The notes beneath the pieces are model-generated. The model did no database searches and was not told the origin of the DNA. It was given only the letters and a program-made list of their open reading frames with translations. 64,000 nt of DNA from G963667675 sp964291545 (GTDB lineage: Bacteria > Chloroflexota > Dehalococcoidia > Lucifugimonadales > UBA3495), in the NCBI GenBank assembly GCA_964291545.2, contig OZ219861.1:310001-374000 (forward strand). The letters are read 5' to 3'. Position 1 is the first letter of the stretch. Each line of letters begins with the position of its first letter. Made by a program: the position numbers and the translations under genes. Of this stretch, positions 45,007-53,790 are shown piece by piece.

Positions 45007-45539
45007 CAGCTCCTCATACGCAGTACCTCGGTCGTTTCGGTTAACCCATAGCCGACGGGAATCGGCGCCGTGTACTCGATACCGACCTCCCGCCTATTGA
45101 AGTCGATCCTTCTGATGAAGGCGCCCAGGGAGGTATTGCATTCAAGGAATGATGCGCCCTGTAGGATCGTCTTAAGTTCTTCGAGGTAGTGGCCCATCGC
45201 CAGCGGGTCGAAGGAGTTGCCCACCGTTGGATTGGTTTCGTCAAGCGTCTCATCCTTCTTCTCTTCAATCTCCCGTTGTCTGACCCTCAGTTTCTTCAGC
45301 CCGGGCGCCAAGTCGTTATCCACCTTTCCGCTCTCCAAAGCGGCGTACAATTTGGCTAGGCTATGCTCTATTGACTCAGCTTCCCGATTCAAACGATCAA
45401 GCTGTTCTGCCGCACGGCGCTTGTACAATCGTAGTTCCTCATTGACCAAACATACCAACGCTCCTAGATTCTCCTCGGTAAGTATGTTCTCTTTGATCCG
45501 GTCCATCACAAACGCTTCCAACTTCTTGGCGTTAATCAT
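44943..45539 (-). pseudogene. Serine site-specific recombinase, C-terminal remnant at tRNA-Asn
   Basis: About 198 residues in one frame: C-D-G-P-M just upstream of the ATG, then I-N-A-K-K-L-E-A-F-V-M-D-R-I-K-E-N-I-L-T-E-E-N-L. This is the zinc-ribbon/recombinase C-terminal region of large serine recombinases, followed by their coiled coil (about residues 30-110). The catalytic N-terminal domain and most of the recombinase domain are missing: upstream lies the end of another gene. The frame reads out antisense through the tRNA, as such genes often do at their att site. It is the scar of an integrated element. Confidence 0.75.
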
Positions 45540-45577
45540 GGGACCATCGCACCGCCTGCTTAGGAGTTGGCTCCGCC

Positions 45578-46738
45578 CTATTCGTACCAGCCGGAACCGA
45601 ATATGAGTCCGTCCCGCCGCACCACCCAGCTGTGCCTTCTCTGCACTTCCCCCGTCTCGGGGTTCAGGTGCACGAAGCTGGCCCATCGCCCCTTCTCGTC
45701 GGCCCACAGTGTGGCCGGGCCGTAGAGATACCCCTCAGAGTCCTCAAGGGAGGCGACGTCCAGACCGACGTGGTCCGGATCATAGTGGCCGATGATAGTC
45801 CCGTCCTCACCGACAATGAACACGTACCACTGGCCGTCCACCGAGTCGGGGGAGTTGTAATACTCCAGGGTGGCGTCCAGCCCGTCCCTTTCGTACCGCC
45901 TTAATGCCTCGCCGACGAAGTGTTGGGTTATGGTCGGATGTATCGATTCCTCGGTCTTGAACCCCGAAATGCCCATTCTGATGAAGTCGTCGCGGGAGCA
46001 CAGGTATAGATTCGATATCGTCCATTCGGAGGTGTCTTGGAAAAGCACCTCCGCTCCACGGAAATGCACATCCCCTCCAGTCGCCGCTACCCAAGCCGCC
46101 ATGTTGTCGTCTATGGCCTGCTGGATGACCAGCCCCATGCATTGGACCACCTCATCGCTTACGTCTTCAGCGGTCACGCCGGCATCATCAAGTAACGCCG
46201 CTAATAGCAGCCCGGGGACGCACTTAAGGAGTTTACTACTGACGGTTACATACTCGTCTGAGTAGGGGCCCAGAGGGCCCAGAGCCAATGTCTCGACCAT
46301 GGCACCGATACCATAATCCTCCACCTGCCTATCCACGCAGTGCCTGTCCTCCGCGGTCATCAGGTTGTTAGGCACTTCCTCTGTCAGGAGGGTGAAGAAC
46401 AGGGCGTTGGCCGGGCCATCCGGGAGGCAACGGAACATTGCGGCGGCACCAAAAGAGAATTCTAGTATTCGGGCGTCAAGGGAGAAGTCCACGAAGCCTT
46501 GCAGATAGAACTGAACGCATGCCTGCTGGTCGGGATCAAGGGCGTCTAACAGGTCCTGCCAAGTCACGGTCCCATCAAACACCTTAGCCATAAATTCGGC
46601 GGGCAGGGTCGCCTCTGTGGGTTCCGGCGTCGGGGTAGGTTCGGATCTGTCACTGCAAGCCAGAGCCCCGGCAAAGGCAAGTGCCGCTAAGACGGTAATA
46701 AGCAGGACTGCAAGCTTTGGTCTAGCGGCAAGGTTCAT
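45578..46738 (-). CDS. Lipoprotein with C-terminal Cache-like sensory domain
   Basis: 386 aa from the ATG at 46738 (GGAG 6 nt upstream). Signal peptide and lipobox F-A-G-A-L-A-C-S, then a T-P-T-P-E-P-T linker, a helical Cys-containing middle (about 50-260), and from about 270 a Cache-like region: R-Y-E-R-D-G-L-D-A-T-L-E-Y-Y-N-S, Q-W-Y-V-F-I-V-G-E-D-G-T-I-I-G-H and W-V-V-R-R-D-G-L-I-F-G-S-G-W-Y-E. Cache domains bind small ligands outside the membrane, but there is no attached kinase or chemoreceptor here. It sits between two recombinase-element fragments and may be cargo. Function unknown. Confidence 0.75.
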   Translation of the reverse strand: MNLAARPKLAVLLITVLAALAFAGALACSDRSEPTPTPEPTEATLPAEFMAKVFDGTVTWQDLLDALDPDQQACVQFYLQGFVDFSLDARILEFSFGAAAMFRCLPDGPANALFFTLLTEEVPNNLMTAEDRHCVDRQVEDYGIGAMVETLALGPLGPYSDEYVTVSSKLLKCVPGLLLAALLDDAGVTAEDVSDEVVQCMGLVIQQAIDDNMAAWVAATGGDVHFRGAEVLFQDTSEWTISNLYLCSRDDFIRMGISGFKTEESIHPTITQHFVGEALRRYERDGLDATLEYYNSPDSVDGQWYVFIVGEDGTIIGHYDPDHVGLDVASLEDSEGYLYGPATLWADEKGRWASFVHLNPETGEVQRRHSWVVRRDGLIFGSGWYE

Positions 46739-47138
46739 AGGTGCTCCGACAGTCGGCGACTGAGCCAAGTGTTGTTCGGCGATGGCGCCTCATCCCTTCC
46801 AACTACGAGTCCTGTGGTCTGACACTGCGCTGTCCCCCCTTGATGTCGTCGAAATATCTGGGGAAACTATATCGCAAATGCAAAGCATACTACAGTACGG
46901 AAAATGCAAGATCTCTCGACAGGTCTGGCTGCCCCGTCTCACCGGATTTGGGGCGGTTGGCCGCCCTCGGGATTCTACGCAACTACGATGCGACGCCAAC
47001 GGAGGGCGCAATCATCATAGAAAGGGCCACTCCCAGTTAGTTCCGAACACAACGAGACAGTCGCCCGCCAACTGACGGCCACCAGGAGGACGAGTCACAA
47101 CCCACAGGCTAGAGAAGCAACATGGACGATTATCAGTG
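46739..47138. other. Intergenic region inside the recombinase-element remnant
   Basis: 400 bases where the missing recombinase N-terminus would be expected between the HTH fragment and the C-terminal fragment. I see no recombinase catalytic sequence, RNA or repeat. Two overlapping plus-strand frames (46741-47040 and 46782-47075) have no family character. Confidence 0.4.
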
Positions 47139-47412
47139 TTACTGTTCGAGTACGCTGTGCTGCGTCCCCTTAATCGGGCTGATCTGTTCCTCCACCGGGA
47201 GGCGCAGCAGTGACCGCAATTTATGTATCCCCAACCACTTCATCTTCATGGGGTCACCGAGGTTCAGGACCAACAATCCCGCCTCAGGTGCAAGGTGAAG
47301 CAAACTCAGGACCTGTGTAACATGAGCTCGTGTGACACCCAGTTGGCGGGCGAGTTCTGCCTTGGAAGCTAGCTCGTTAGCATCCAGTCGCCGCTGCAGT
47401 GCCAGAACAGGG
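47139..47412 (-). pseudogene. Fragment of an HTH (ParB/KorB-like) protein of a recombinase element
   Basis: The minus-strand frame ending at TAA 47141-47139 reads E-L-A-R-Q-L-G-V-T-R-A-H-V-T-Q-V-L-S-L-L, a clear helix-turn-helix of the kind found in small proteins encoded next to serine recombinases. There is no start codon: the frame is cut at its 5' end where the upstream FAD-oxidoreductase gene ends (TGA at 47415-47413). A truncated remnant of the same element as 44943-45539. Confidence 0.65.
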
Positions 47413-48861
47413 TCAGCGGTTGAGGCGGCGGAGGGCGGCCTTAGCTGCGAAGTATCCGCACATGCCGTGGACGCCTCCTCCGGGCGGCGTCGACGATGAG
47501 CAGATGAAAAGGTCGGTTGCCGGGATGGAGTAGGGGTTGGTAAAGCCGGCGGGCCGGGAGAAAAGCTGGCGCAGGTCCTGAACGCCGCCGTTGATGTCCC
47601 CGCCGATGTAGTTGGGGTTGTACTCCTCCAGCGCGGCGGGAGGCCGGACGCTCCTCTTCAACACCAAATCGCGGAAGCCCGGAGCGAACCGCTCGATCTG
47701 CGACTCTATCCTGTCGGACATATCGAAGTCCGAACCGTTGGGCACATGGCAGTAGGCCCACAGCGTGTGCTGCCCCTCCGGGGCGCGTGACGGGTCGAAC
47801 AGGCTGGGCTGAGAAACCAGAACGACGGGCCGCTCCGGGTGGCGGCCGAGCCAGACCTCACTCTCGGCGTGGGCGATCTCGTCCATCGCTCCGCCCAGAT
47901 GCACCGTACCTGCCCGCATACACTCGGCGGCTTTCCAGGGTACCGGCCCGCTCAACGCCCAGTCCATCTTGAAGGCTCCCGGCCCATGGCGGTACGCCTC
48001 CAGCCTACGCTTGTAGCGGCCCGGCAGGCGTTCTCCAACAATCTCGATGACTTGCCGGGGAGTGATGTCCAAGAGGGTGACGGAGGATGAGGGCAGGTCT
48101 TGCAGGCGCTCCACAAGCACCCCCGTCTCTATATTCCCGCCGAGAGAGGCCAGATGGGAAGCCAGGGCCTGGGCTATCTGCTGGGCTCCGCCCCGGGGCA
48201 TGGGCCAGCCGACGGCATGACCGGAGGCCCCCAACACCAGGCCGAACGCGGCGCTCACGGGCCGTTCCAGGGGCAACATGGAGTGGGCCGCCAGCCCGGC
48301 GAACATGGCCCTGGCGCGTTCGCCGCTAAAGCGTGCTTTGGCCAGCGACACCGCCGACCGCAGGCCGGTCAAGCCGAAACGGGCGGTCACCAGCGGGTGG
48401 CGTGGAATTTGCAGGGATCCGAGAATGTCGTCGGTGAGCTTGGGCCAGTGTCGGACGAGAGGCCCAAACAGACCCCGGTACGACGCCGCATCGGACCCCA
48501 GGCCGGCGGCGGTCGCCTCGACCGAACGCTCCAGCGCTACCGCGGACCCGTCGTCCAGGGGATGGGCCAACGGAGCCGGGGGCTGGACCCATTCCAGGCC
48601 GTGCTCCTCGAGCGGCAATGAGGAGAAGAAAGGCGAACCTACCCCCAATGGGTGGACCGCCGAGCACACGTCGTGAAGGAATCCGGGTAGGGTCAGGGGG
48701 GCAGACCGCGCGCCGCCTCCGACAGTGTCTTTTGCCTCCATAACCAGCACGGAATGCCCTGCCTGGGCGATGGCTATAGCGGCCGACAATCCGTTGGGCC
48801 CCGCGCCGATTACAAGTGCATCGTAACTGCCGGTCGGAGGATACCGATGACTCTTGGGCAG
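47413..48861 (-). CDS. Phytoene desaturase-like FAD-dependent oxidoreductase, probable CTG start
   Basis: 482 aa if started at CTG 48861. The dinucleotide-binding motif V-I-G-A-G-P-N-G-L-S-A-A-I-A lies upstream of the first TTG (48789), so the true start is earlier; before the in-frame stop only CTG is available, with AGGGGAGGAG just upstream. After it: V-M-E-A-K-D-T-V-G-G-G-A-R-S (FAD ribose-binding), G-W-P-M-P-R-G-G-A-Q-Q-I, and the C-terminal P-P-G-G-G-V-H-G-M-C-G. This is the CrtI/NAD(P)-FAD amine-oxidase-like class; no other carotenoid genes are nearby, so substrate is open. Confidence 0.85.
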   Translation of the reverse strand: MPKSHRYPPTGSYDALVIGAGPNGLSAAIAIAQAGHSVLVMEAKDTVGGGARSAPLTLPGFLHDVCSAVHPLGVGSPFFSSLPLEEHGLEWVQPPAPLAHPLDDGSAVALERSVEATAAGLGSDAASYRGLFGPLVRHWPKLTDDILGSLQIPRHPLVTARFGLTGLRSAVSLAKARFSGERARAMFAGLAAHSMLPLERPVSAAFGLVLGASGHAVGWPMPRGGAQQIAQALASHLASLGGNIETGVLVERLQDLPSSSVTLLDITPRQVIEIVGERLPGRYKRRLEAYRHGPGAFKMDWALSGPVPWKAAECMRAGTVHLGGAMDEIAHAESEVWLGRHPERPVVLVSQPSLFDPSRAPEGQHTLWAYCHVPNGSDFDMSDRIESQIERFAPGFRDLVLKRSVRPPAALEEYNPNYIGGDINGGVQDLRQLFSRPAGFTNPYSIPATDLFICSSSTPPGGGVHGMCGYFAAKAALRRLNR

Positions 48862-48963
48862 CGCTCCTCCCCTGTTCGTAGCTACATTGACTGTTTTGGA
48901 TTAGGTCTAGGCGCGCCCGTTGGACCAGTGTCCATCCGACCGGTTGGGGCTGCTAGGTTACGG

Positions 48964-49266
48964 TCACCATACGATGATGCGGGCTGCTATGGCCCCTATC
49001 CCGGCCGCGATCAGTCCTACAGAAACCAGCCTTCGCTTTTTGGAAACCTGTCCATCCCAATGCCGCCCGCCAAAGAGTGCGTCCAGAAGCCCCAGGGGTA
49101 TTAGAGCTATCCCAATAAGGGACAGCCCAATCTGGGGAAGTATGACGGCGAGCGGGGTGACGACGGCTATCGCCAGGACAGCGGCAACACCCTGGGGCAG
49201 CGGCACCCTGTCTTTGTGCCAAACCTCCAAGGCTCTGGTTGGAAATACCCACCTGTTAAACCACAT
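48964..49266 (-). CDS. Small hypothetical membrane protein
   Basis: 100 aa with two to three hydrophobic segments (about 26-45, 46-65, 80-98) separated by a basic loop (K-K-R-R). No family recognised; ribosome site weak. Hydrophobic pattern and lack of a competing frame make a real gene more likely than not. Confidence 0.5.
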   Translation of the reverse strand: MWFNRWVFPTRALEVWHKDRVPLPQGVAAVLAIAVVTPLAVILPQIGLSLIGIALIPLGLLDALFGGRHWDGQVSKKRRLVSVGLIAAGIGAIAARIIVW

Positions 49267-49486
49267 ACCCGCTGCACTCGCCTATTGATTGACGCTCTGC
49301 AGAGCAGCTTCGCAACTCTCCTGGTCCAGGAAGGGTTTAGCCATTGCCAATTGAGGCTCGCGGGCGTTGTTGCGGCCGCTTCTAAGTCCAGAATTGCTAA
49401 CAGAGAGGTGCAGCGAGTTGGCCCGCTTGCAGATGGTACTCATTGTAACAGTCTCCAATAGCCGCGATGGACAGCGTCCAGACCAG

Positions 49487-50227
49487 CTAAAGCCCAATGA
49501 GCCCCCGGACCAATACCAAAGTGCTGGTTGCAGTGATGACGAGGACGACTGCCAGCCGGAAGACCCTGGCGTTCATCCTTCCGGTCAGGCGTACCGAGAG
49601 CCAGTATGCGAGGGCCATTGCGGGGATGGCTGCGGCCGCCAGCAGCAGGCGGTCTACGGTTATCAGGCCCCGGATTGCATAGCCGATCAGAGCGGCGCCG
49701 TACACGGCGGTGAAGTAGAATGCCAACGAGATCCGTATGTCCTGACGGCCCTGGCCCCGTCCCAACAGGAAGAGCATTAAGAGAGGCCCGCCAATGGCGA
49801 GGCTCGTCATCATTGCGGAGGCGCAGAAGCCAATCACAGGCCCGGTGACCTTGGGGACGGGGACCAGCCAGGGCTTGTTGACGATTACGAGGACCATAAC
49901 CGCCAGGACCAGTGCGGCGATGCCAATGCGCAGGGCTTGCGGGTCCAGTTGGGTGAGGGCGTAGGCGCCGACGGGCGCGCCCAGGACTCCGGCGACGGCT
50001 ATGGGCGCCATCTCCCGGTACTGTACCTCCCTCCGGGTATCGATGAACATGTAGCCGAAGGCCAGGGCCGCGCCCATGTTGACGACTATCACGACGGCCT
50101 GAGGGTCGAGGTACAGCAGCAGGACCGGCGTGGTGGTGAGGCCGAAGCCGAATCCTATGGCGGCGATGGTAAAGGCGCCCACCGCCAGCATCAGGGCCGT
50201 AACCAGGAAGTCGACGGCGTCTAGCAT
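49487..50227 (-). CDS. TauE/SafE-family membrane transporter
   Basis: 246 aa, about eight hydrophobic helices in two halves. The start F-T-I-A-A-I-G-F-G-F-G-L-T-T-T-P-V-L-L-L-Y and the repeat half with G-P-V-I-G-F-C-A-S-A-M-M-T-S-L-A-I-G-G-P are typical of the sulfite-exporter TauE/SafE family. It exports small anions or sulfonated compounds; substrate not known. Standalone on the minus strand. Confidence 0.9.
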   Translation of the reverse strand: MLDAVDFLVTALMLAVGAFTIAAIGFGFGLTTTPVLLLYLDPQAVVIVVNMGAALAFGYMFIDTRREVQYREMAPIAVAGVLGAPVGAYALTQLDPQALRIGIAALVLAVMVLVIVNKPWLVPVPKVTGPVIGFCASAMMTSLAIGGPLLMLFLLGRGQGRQDIRISLAFYFTAVYGAALIGYAIRGLITVDRLLLAAAAIPAMALAYWLSVRLTGRMNARVFRLAVVLVITATSTLVLVRGLIGL

Positions 50228-50307
50228 TCCGCGCTGCTAAGAACTGTGCGAGCGGTTAGGAAACCCGTGCCACTGAGCCGATCACTCACGGGCCAGCATT
50301 GTGCTGA

Positions 50308-50748
50308 TCACCAGTCTTGCTCAAGCCGCTTGCCCATGCTCACGACGTCGTCGACGGAATATCCGATGTTCCGGTAGAACTCGGCTGCCCCTACGTTGGA
50401 ACTCCTGACTTGGAGATTAACCTTAGGACATCCTAAGTCCCTCAGCATCGACTCGGCCTCATTCATCAAGCGGCGTCCGATTCCCATGTTCCGGCAATCA
50501 GGAGACACGGCCAGGTAGTTGATCCAACCACGGTGACCATCGTAGCCGGCCATTACCGCAGCGACCAGCCTGGAGCTTAGCGTCCCGACGAGGAACATCT
50601 CCCGCTGGACGGTCAGCTTCCGGTGTATATCTTTAACGGGGTCATTCCAGGGGACGACCAGCCCGCACTCCATCCATAAAGCCATTACCGCTTCCTGGTC
50701 AGATTCCTGGAATGGCCGGATCGCCAGCTCTGAGTTGAGGTCTGTCAT
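50308..50748 (-). CDS. GNAT-family N-acetyltransferase (YpeA-like)
   Basis: 146 aa. Acetyl-CoA-binding motif A is L-A-V-S-P-D-C-R-N-M-G-I-G-R-R-L-M-N-E-A-E; near the end is the V-R-S-S-N-V-G-A-A-E-F-Y-R-N-I-G-Y motif. Resembles the RimI/YpeA branch. The ATG at 50748 is preferred to a GTG nine bases earlier. Substrate unknown. Confidence 0.9.
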   Translation of the reverse strand: MTDLNSELAIRPFQESDQEAVMALWMECGLVVPWNDPVKDIHRKLTVQREMFLVGTLSSRLVAAVMAGYDGHRGWINYLAVSPDCRNMGIGRRLMNEAESMLRDLGCPKVNLQVRSSNVGAAEFYRNIGYSVDDVVSMGKRLEQDW

Positions 50749-50978
50749 TGATTTCACTGCGTAACCGCCGGCCTGGCGTTGTCCAGCAGCCCACAGACCG
50801 CTCGGTCTGGGGGGATTATGCCGTTCGCAACGCCGACGCTGATTCTTGCCATGCTAACCTCCCGCCGGTGTTTGTACCACCTCTCAGGATGGCGTCGCAA
50901 GCTCTGGGCATTGTTCCCTGTGCCTGGCCAAGCAGCGACTCGGCGGCGCGGCTTTAGCGAACATCTCCGCCCAAAATA

Positions 50979-51009
50979 TACGGCCCTCTCATTTGAGGAG
51001 AGGGCCGTA
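50979..51009 (-). terminator. 12-bp-stem hairpin downstream of the VWA gene
   Basis: TACGGCCCTCTC (50979-50990) pairs perfectly with 50998-51009 around a 7-base loop. On the minus strand it is followed by TATTTTG, so it may act as a terminator. Confidence 0.55.
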
Positions 51010-51094
51010 CCGTTCGGGGCACCTGCTGTGTGGGTCGCGGTACCTACTAAAGGACGTTGCCTCCGCCGTTACAATCACTTCATCCACATCAATT

Positions 51095-51126
51095 CTGGGT
51101 CAAGGCCGCCGGCGGCCTTGACCCAG
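51095..51126. repeat. Perfect 32-bp palindrome
   Basis: CTGGGTCAAGGCCGCC is followed at once by its exact reverse complement. It begins 10 bases after the stop codon of the VWA gene (minus strand). No T-run follows. Confidence 0.85.
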
Positions 51127-51135
51127 CTATGCGGG

Positions 51136-52917
51136 CTATCTGCTGTAACCCGAAGGTTCCAGCGCCTCCCTCGAATTTTGGGCAATGTGCTCCAACAGGA
51201 AAGCCGCGTCGAGGTAAGCGCCTAAGTTCTCCAGCCAGCCTTGCAAGGACCGGACGTGCTCGACCAGGTCGACCAACTCCCGGTGCACAGACTGGTCGGA
51301 GGCGTCGGCGAAGGGCAGGCTGCTGTACCGGTCCGCCGCCAGGGCAACCGCCGCCCCCAGCCGCAACAACGGGTCGTCGTCAAACCAGCCAAATTTCATG
51401 TTGTCCTCGGTATCGATTTCGGCATGTTGACGGTTGGAATCGCCTGAGGAAGGAGTTACCCAGCGCAGTTCAACGTCGCCGAGGGTCAGCGGGCCGGTGT
51501 ACCACGGGTCTTTCAAAGCCAACTCGTAGAAGACGGTGGTTGCTGCGCCGGCGGGGATTTCCGCAAACTCTTTCCGGGCCTCCGTGAACGATTGGTCGGA
51601 GGTGACCCGGTTCTCGTAACCCACAATGCGCCAGGTGTCCACCACGCCGGGGTCCCAGGTCACCTGGGCCCGGGTCTGGTCGGCAAAGGGTATGGACAGG
51701 GCCAGCCAATTCTCCCGGCTGAAAGTCGCCCTGGCCTGGTCGACGTCGGAGAGGTAGCGGTACCAACCGTTTCCATGCTGGGCCAACTGCTCCAGGAGTT
51801 CGTCGTTGAAGTTCTCGATGCCCACACCGATGGTGATAAGGCGCAACGGGTTGCCGCTGTCATAGTCGGCCGCGCTTTCCAGGATGGCGAATGGGTCCGT
51901 GGCGTCGACGTTGGCGACGCCGTCCGACATGAGGATGACATAGTTGTATGAGTCTGGGTTCTGACTCCTGGCCCAGTCGGCCAGCCATACACCCTCATCC
52001 AGCCCAGCCTGCACGTTTGTGGAACCCGTGGGCCGGAGAGCCGAGATGGAACGCCCCACAGCATTGTCGTCCGGGCGCTGGTGCTCGACGGTCAAGTTGT
52101 GGAGAACGTCATTACTGAAATGGACCACGGCCATGCGGTCATGGTCTCTAAGGCTGCGCCTGATGCTTTCCGCCGCCTCCCTGGCGATGTCTATTCGATT
52201 CCCCTGTGACATGGAGCCCGAGGCGTCCAACACCAGGGTGACGTTCACCGGCGTTGCATCATAGTCGGGCTCGGGAGCTTGGACCGCGATGCGGGCCAAA
52301 TGCCATCCCTGGTACAGGGGGTGGGTGATGACGTCGCTGGTGATGGCGAAGCTATCGTCGCGCCTGGGTTGTTCGTATCCATAATCGAAGGCATTGATCC
52401 ATTCCTCGGCCCTGACGGAGTCGGGGTCTACTTCGTACCCTGACTGGGCCCAATTCAATGCCAGGAAATAAGAAGTACGGTCCGTGTCCAAGCTGAATGT
52501 GGAGACATTGTCAGCCGATGCTGAAACGAACCGCTGCCTTGCGTAGTCCTGGAAATTCGTGCTGCTGGGAACGGCCGCTTGCGCCTGCGGAGCCGCCGTC
52601 GCTTGGGGAGCGCTCCGAGGCCGCCGGGTAGCGGCGGGCGCCGGTTCCTCACTCATTGCAGCATCGTCCGCCATGGTGTCATATTCCATCGCTTCGCCCT
52701 CCGGCTCCTCCGTCGCTACAGGCTGCGTCTCGGCCGCAATCCGGGCTTCCCTGGCTAACCTGCTAGTCCCATCGGTCTCCGGTGCGAGCGTGGCTGACCC
52801 GCTAGTCCTATAGGGATCCGCTGCCGGTGCAGAGGTAGGTTCGGCTGATTCACCACATCCGACAATCGCCAGTGAAACTACGATTCCCAACAAGACCATT
52901 GCTAACATTTTCTTCAT
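51136..52917 (-). CDS. VWA-domain lipoprotein (YfbK-like, with DUF3520)
   Basis: 593 aa from ATG 52917 (AGGAG 8 nt upstream). Signal peptide with lipobox A-I-V-G-C-G, then a disordered Ala/Pro/Glu-rich linker (to about 120), the N-terminal vWF-associated domain (F-S-L-D-T-D-R-T-S-Y-F), a von Willebrand A domain with MIDAS motif L-D-A-S-G-S-M-S, and DUF3520 at the C-terminus. The MIDAS site binds a metal and a protein partner. Paralogue of 53791-55428. Surface-anchored; role unknown. Confidence 0.9.
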   Translation of the reverse strand: MKKMLAMVLLGIVVSLAIVGCGESAEPTSAPAADPYRTSGSATLAPETDGTSRLAREARIAAETQPVATEEPEGEAMEYDTMADDAAMSEEPAPAATRRPRSAPQATAAPQAQAAVPSSTNFQDYARQRFVSASADNVSTFSLDTDRTSYFLALNWAQSGYEVDPDSVRAEEWINAFDYGYEQPRRDDSFAITSDVITHPLYQGWHLARIAVQAPEPDYDATPVNVTLVLDASGSMSQGNRIDIAREAAESIRRSLRDHDRMAVVHFSNDVLHNLTVEHQRPDDNAVGRSISALRPTGSTNVQAGLDEGVWLADWARSQNPDSYNYVILMSDGVANVDATDPFAILESAADYDSGNPLRLITIGVGIENFNDELLEQLAQHGNGWYRYLSDVDQARATFSRENWLALSIPFADQTRAQVTWDPGVVDTWRIVGYENRVTSDQSFTEARKEFAEIPAGAATTVFYELALKDPWYTGPLTLGDVELRWVTPSSGDSNRQHAEIDTEDNMKFGWFDDDPLLRLGAAVALAADRYSSLPFADASDQSVHRELVDLVEHVRSLQGWLENLGAYLDAAFLLEHIAQNSREALEPSGYSR

Positions 52918-53077
52918 TTCCACATCTCCTTAGTTTGATTTCTTGCGCCGATGCCGCAGTTCTGTTCTCCGCGTGTCTATGTGACGGGTGGAACAACCAT
53001 AAGGTTCCCGCTTAGATTGCTCCGCGCAGCCGGAGTTCGCCATTGGTACGGCTCATATGCACCTCCGCTCGCCACCA

Positions 53078-53560
53078 TCAACATCGAACGTCGATATTCC
53101 TGAAACTCACCTTGTCTCCGACCCTGACTCGAAATCGGTCTACTTCCCCGGCGTTGACTTCGAGCGTGTAGGCCGCTCTCGGGTATGACCGGTATCTGGG
53201 TATGTCGTTGTCCGGCGTACCTGACCTGGGTGGTTCGACGTATGTGACAACGTCCACCACACGGCAGTCACGGTCGATCCAAATGAAGTCCAGCGGAAAC
53301 TGCATTCCCTTTGTCCAGAAAGGGCCGGCCACCGGCCCGTCCGGGATATACAGCATGCCCTCGCGCTCCGGCAGGTACGGCCGTCCCCTCAGTCCCACTG
53401 CCCGGAGGCGGGGCGTATCTGCAACCTCGACTTCAAACCTGCCGTCATTTATCTTGACCACAGGTGTTTCGTCTCCGTTCCCGGAAAAAGATATGTCTAT
53501 GCTGACGCAAGACGAGAGCAGCAAGAACACCGCGGGCACCATCCAGAAATGAAGCACCAT
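53078..53560 (-). CDS. DUF192-domain lipoprotein
   Basis: 160 aa. Signal with lipobox L-L-L-S-S-C-V, then DUF192: V-E-V-A-D-T-P-R-L-R-A-V-G-L-R-G-R, E-G-M-L-Y-I-P, F-W-T-K-G-M-Q-F-P-L-D-F-I-W-I-D and Y-P-R-A-A-Y-T-L-E-V-N-A-G. DUF192 proteins are small extracytoplasmic beta folds of unknown function. It lies between two VWA lipoprotein genes on the same strand. Start at ATG 53560 (GTG at 53566 also possible). Confidence 0.9.
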   Translation of the reverse strand: MVLHFWMVPAVFLLLSSCVSIDISFSGNGDETPVVKINDGRFEVEVADTPRLRAVGLRGRPYLPEREGMLYIPDGPVAGPFWTKGMQFPLDFIWIDRDCRVVDVVTYVEPPRSGTPDNDIPRYRSYPRAAYTLEVNAGEVDRFRVRVGDKVSFRNIDVRC

Positions 53561-53790
53561 ATTCACCTACCTTCCCCTAACGGCGCTGGATACACCCAAC
53601 TTTTTGTGGGCTCCGAGGGCTGAGCTTTTTCCCATGACATGCCGGAGGGGGAAATCGCATTGTTCGGCTTCATACCGGTCTTTTTTGACAAAACAACCCC
53701 CCTCAGAGTCTGTCGTCATTCGCTGAAACTAACGAATCGACTGAGCCAATTATTTACGGCCGAGGCCGTATCGCTTAGTTCGCTCGGTGG

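Larger units (their letters stand above)
50749..51135. other. Intergenic region with two large palindromes
   Basis: 387 bases without a credible gene. It contains the hairpin at 50979-51009 and the perfect palindrome at 51095-51126, both downstream of the minus-strand VWA gene. Confidence 0.6.

Noticed and set aside
49282..49497. 71-aa minus-strand open frame
   Set aside because: No hydrophobic or domain pattern, and it overlaps the TauE/SafE gene end; too weak to list.
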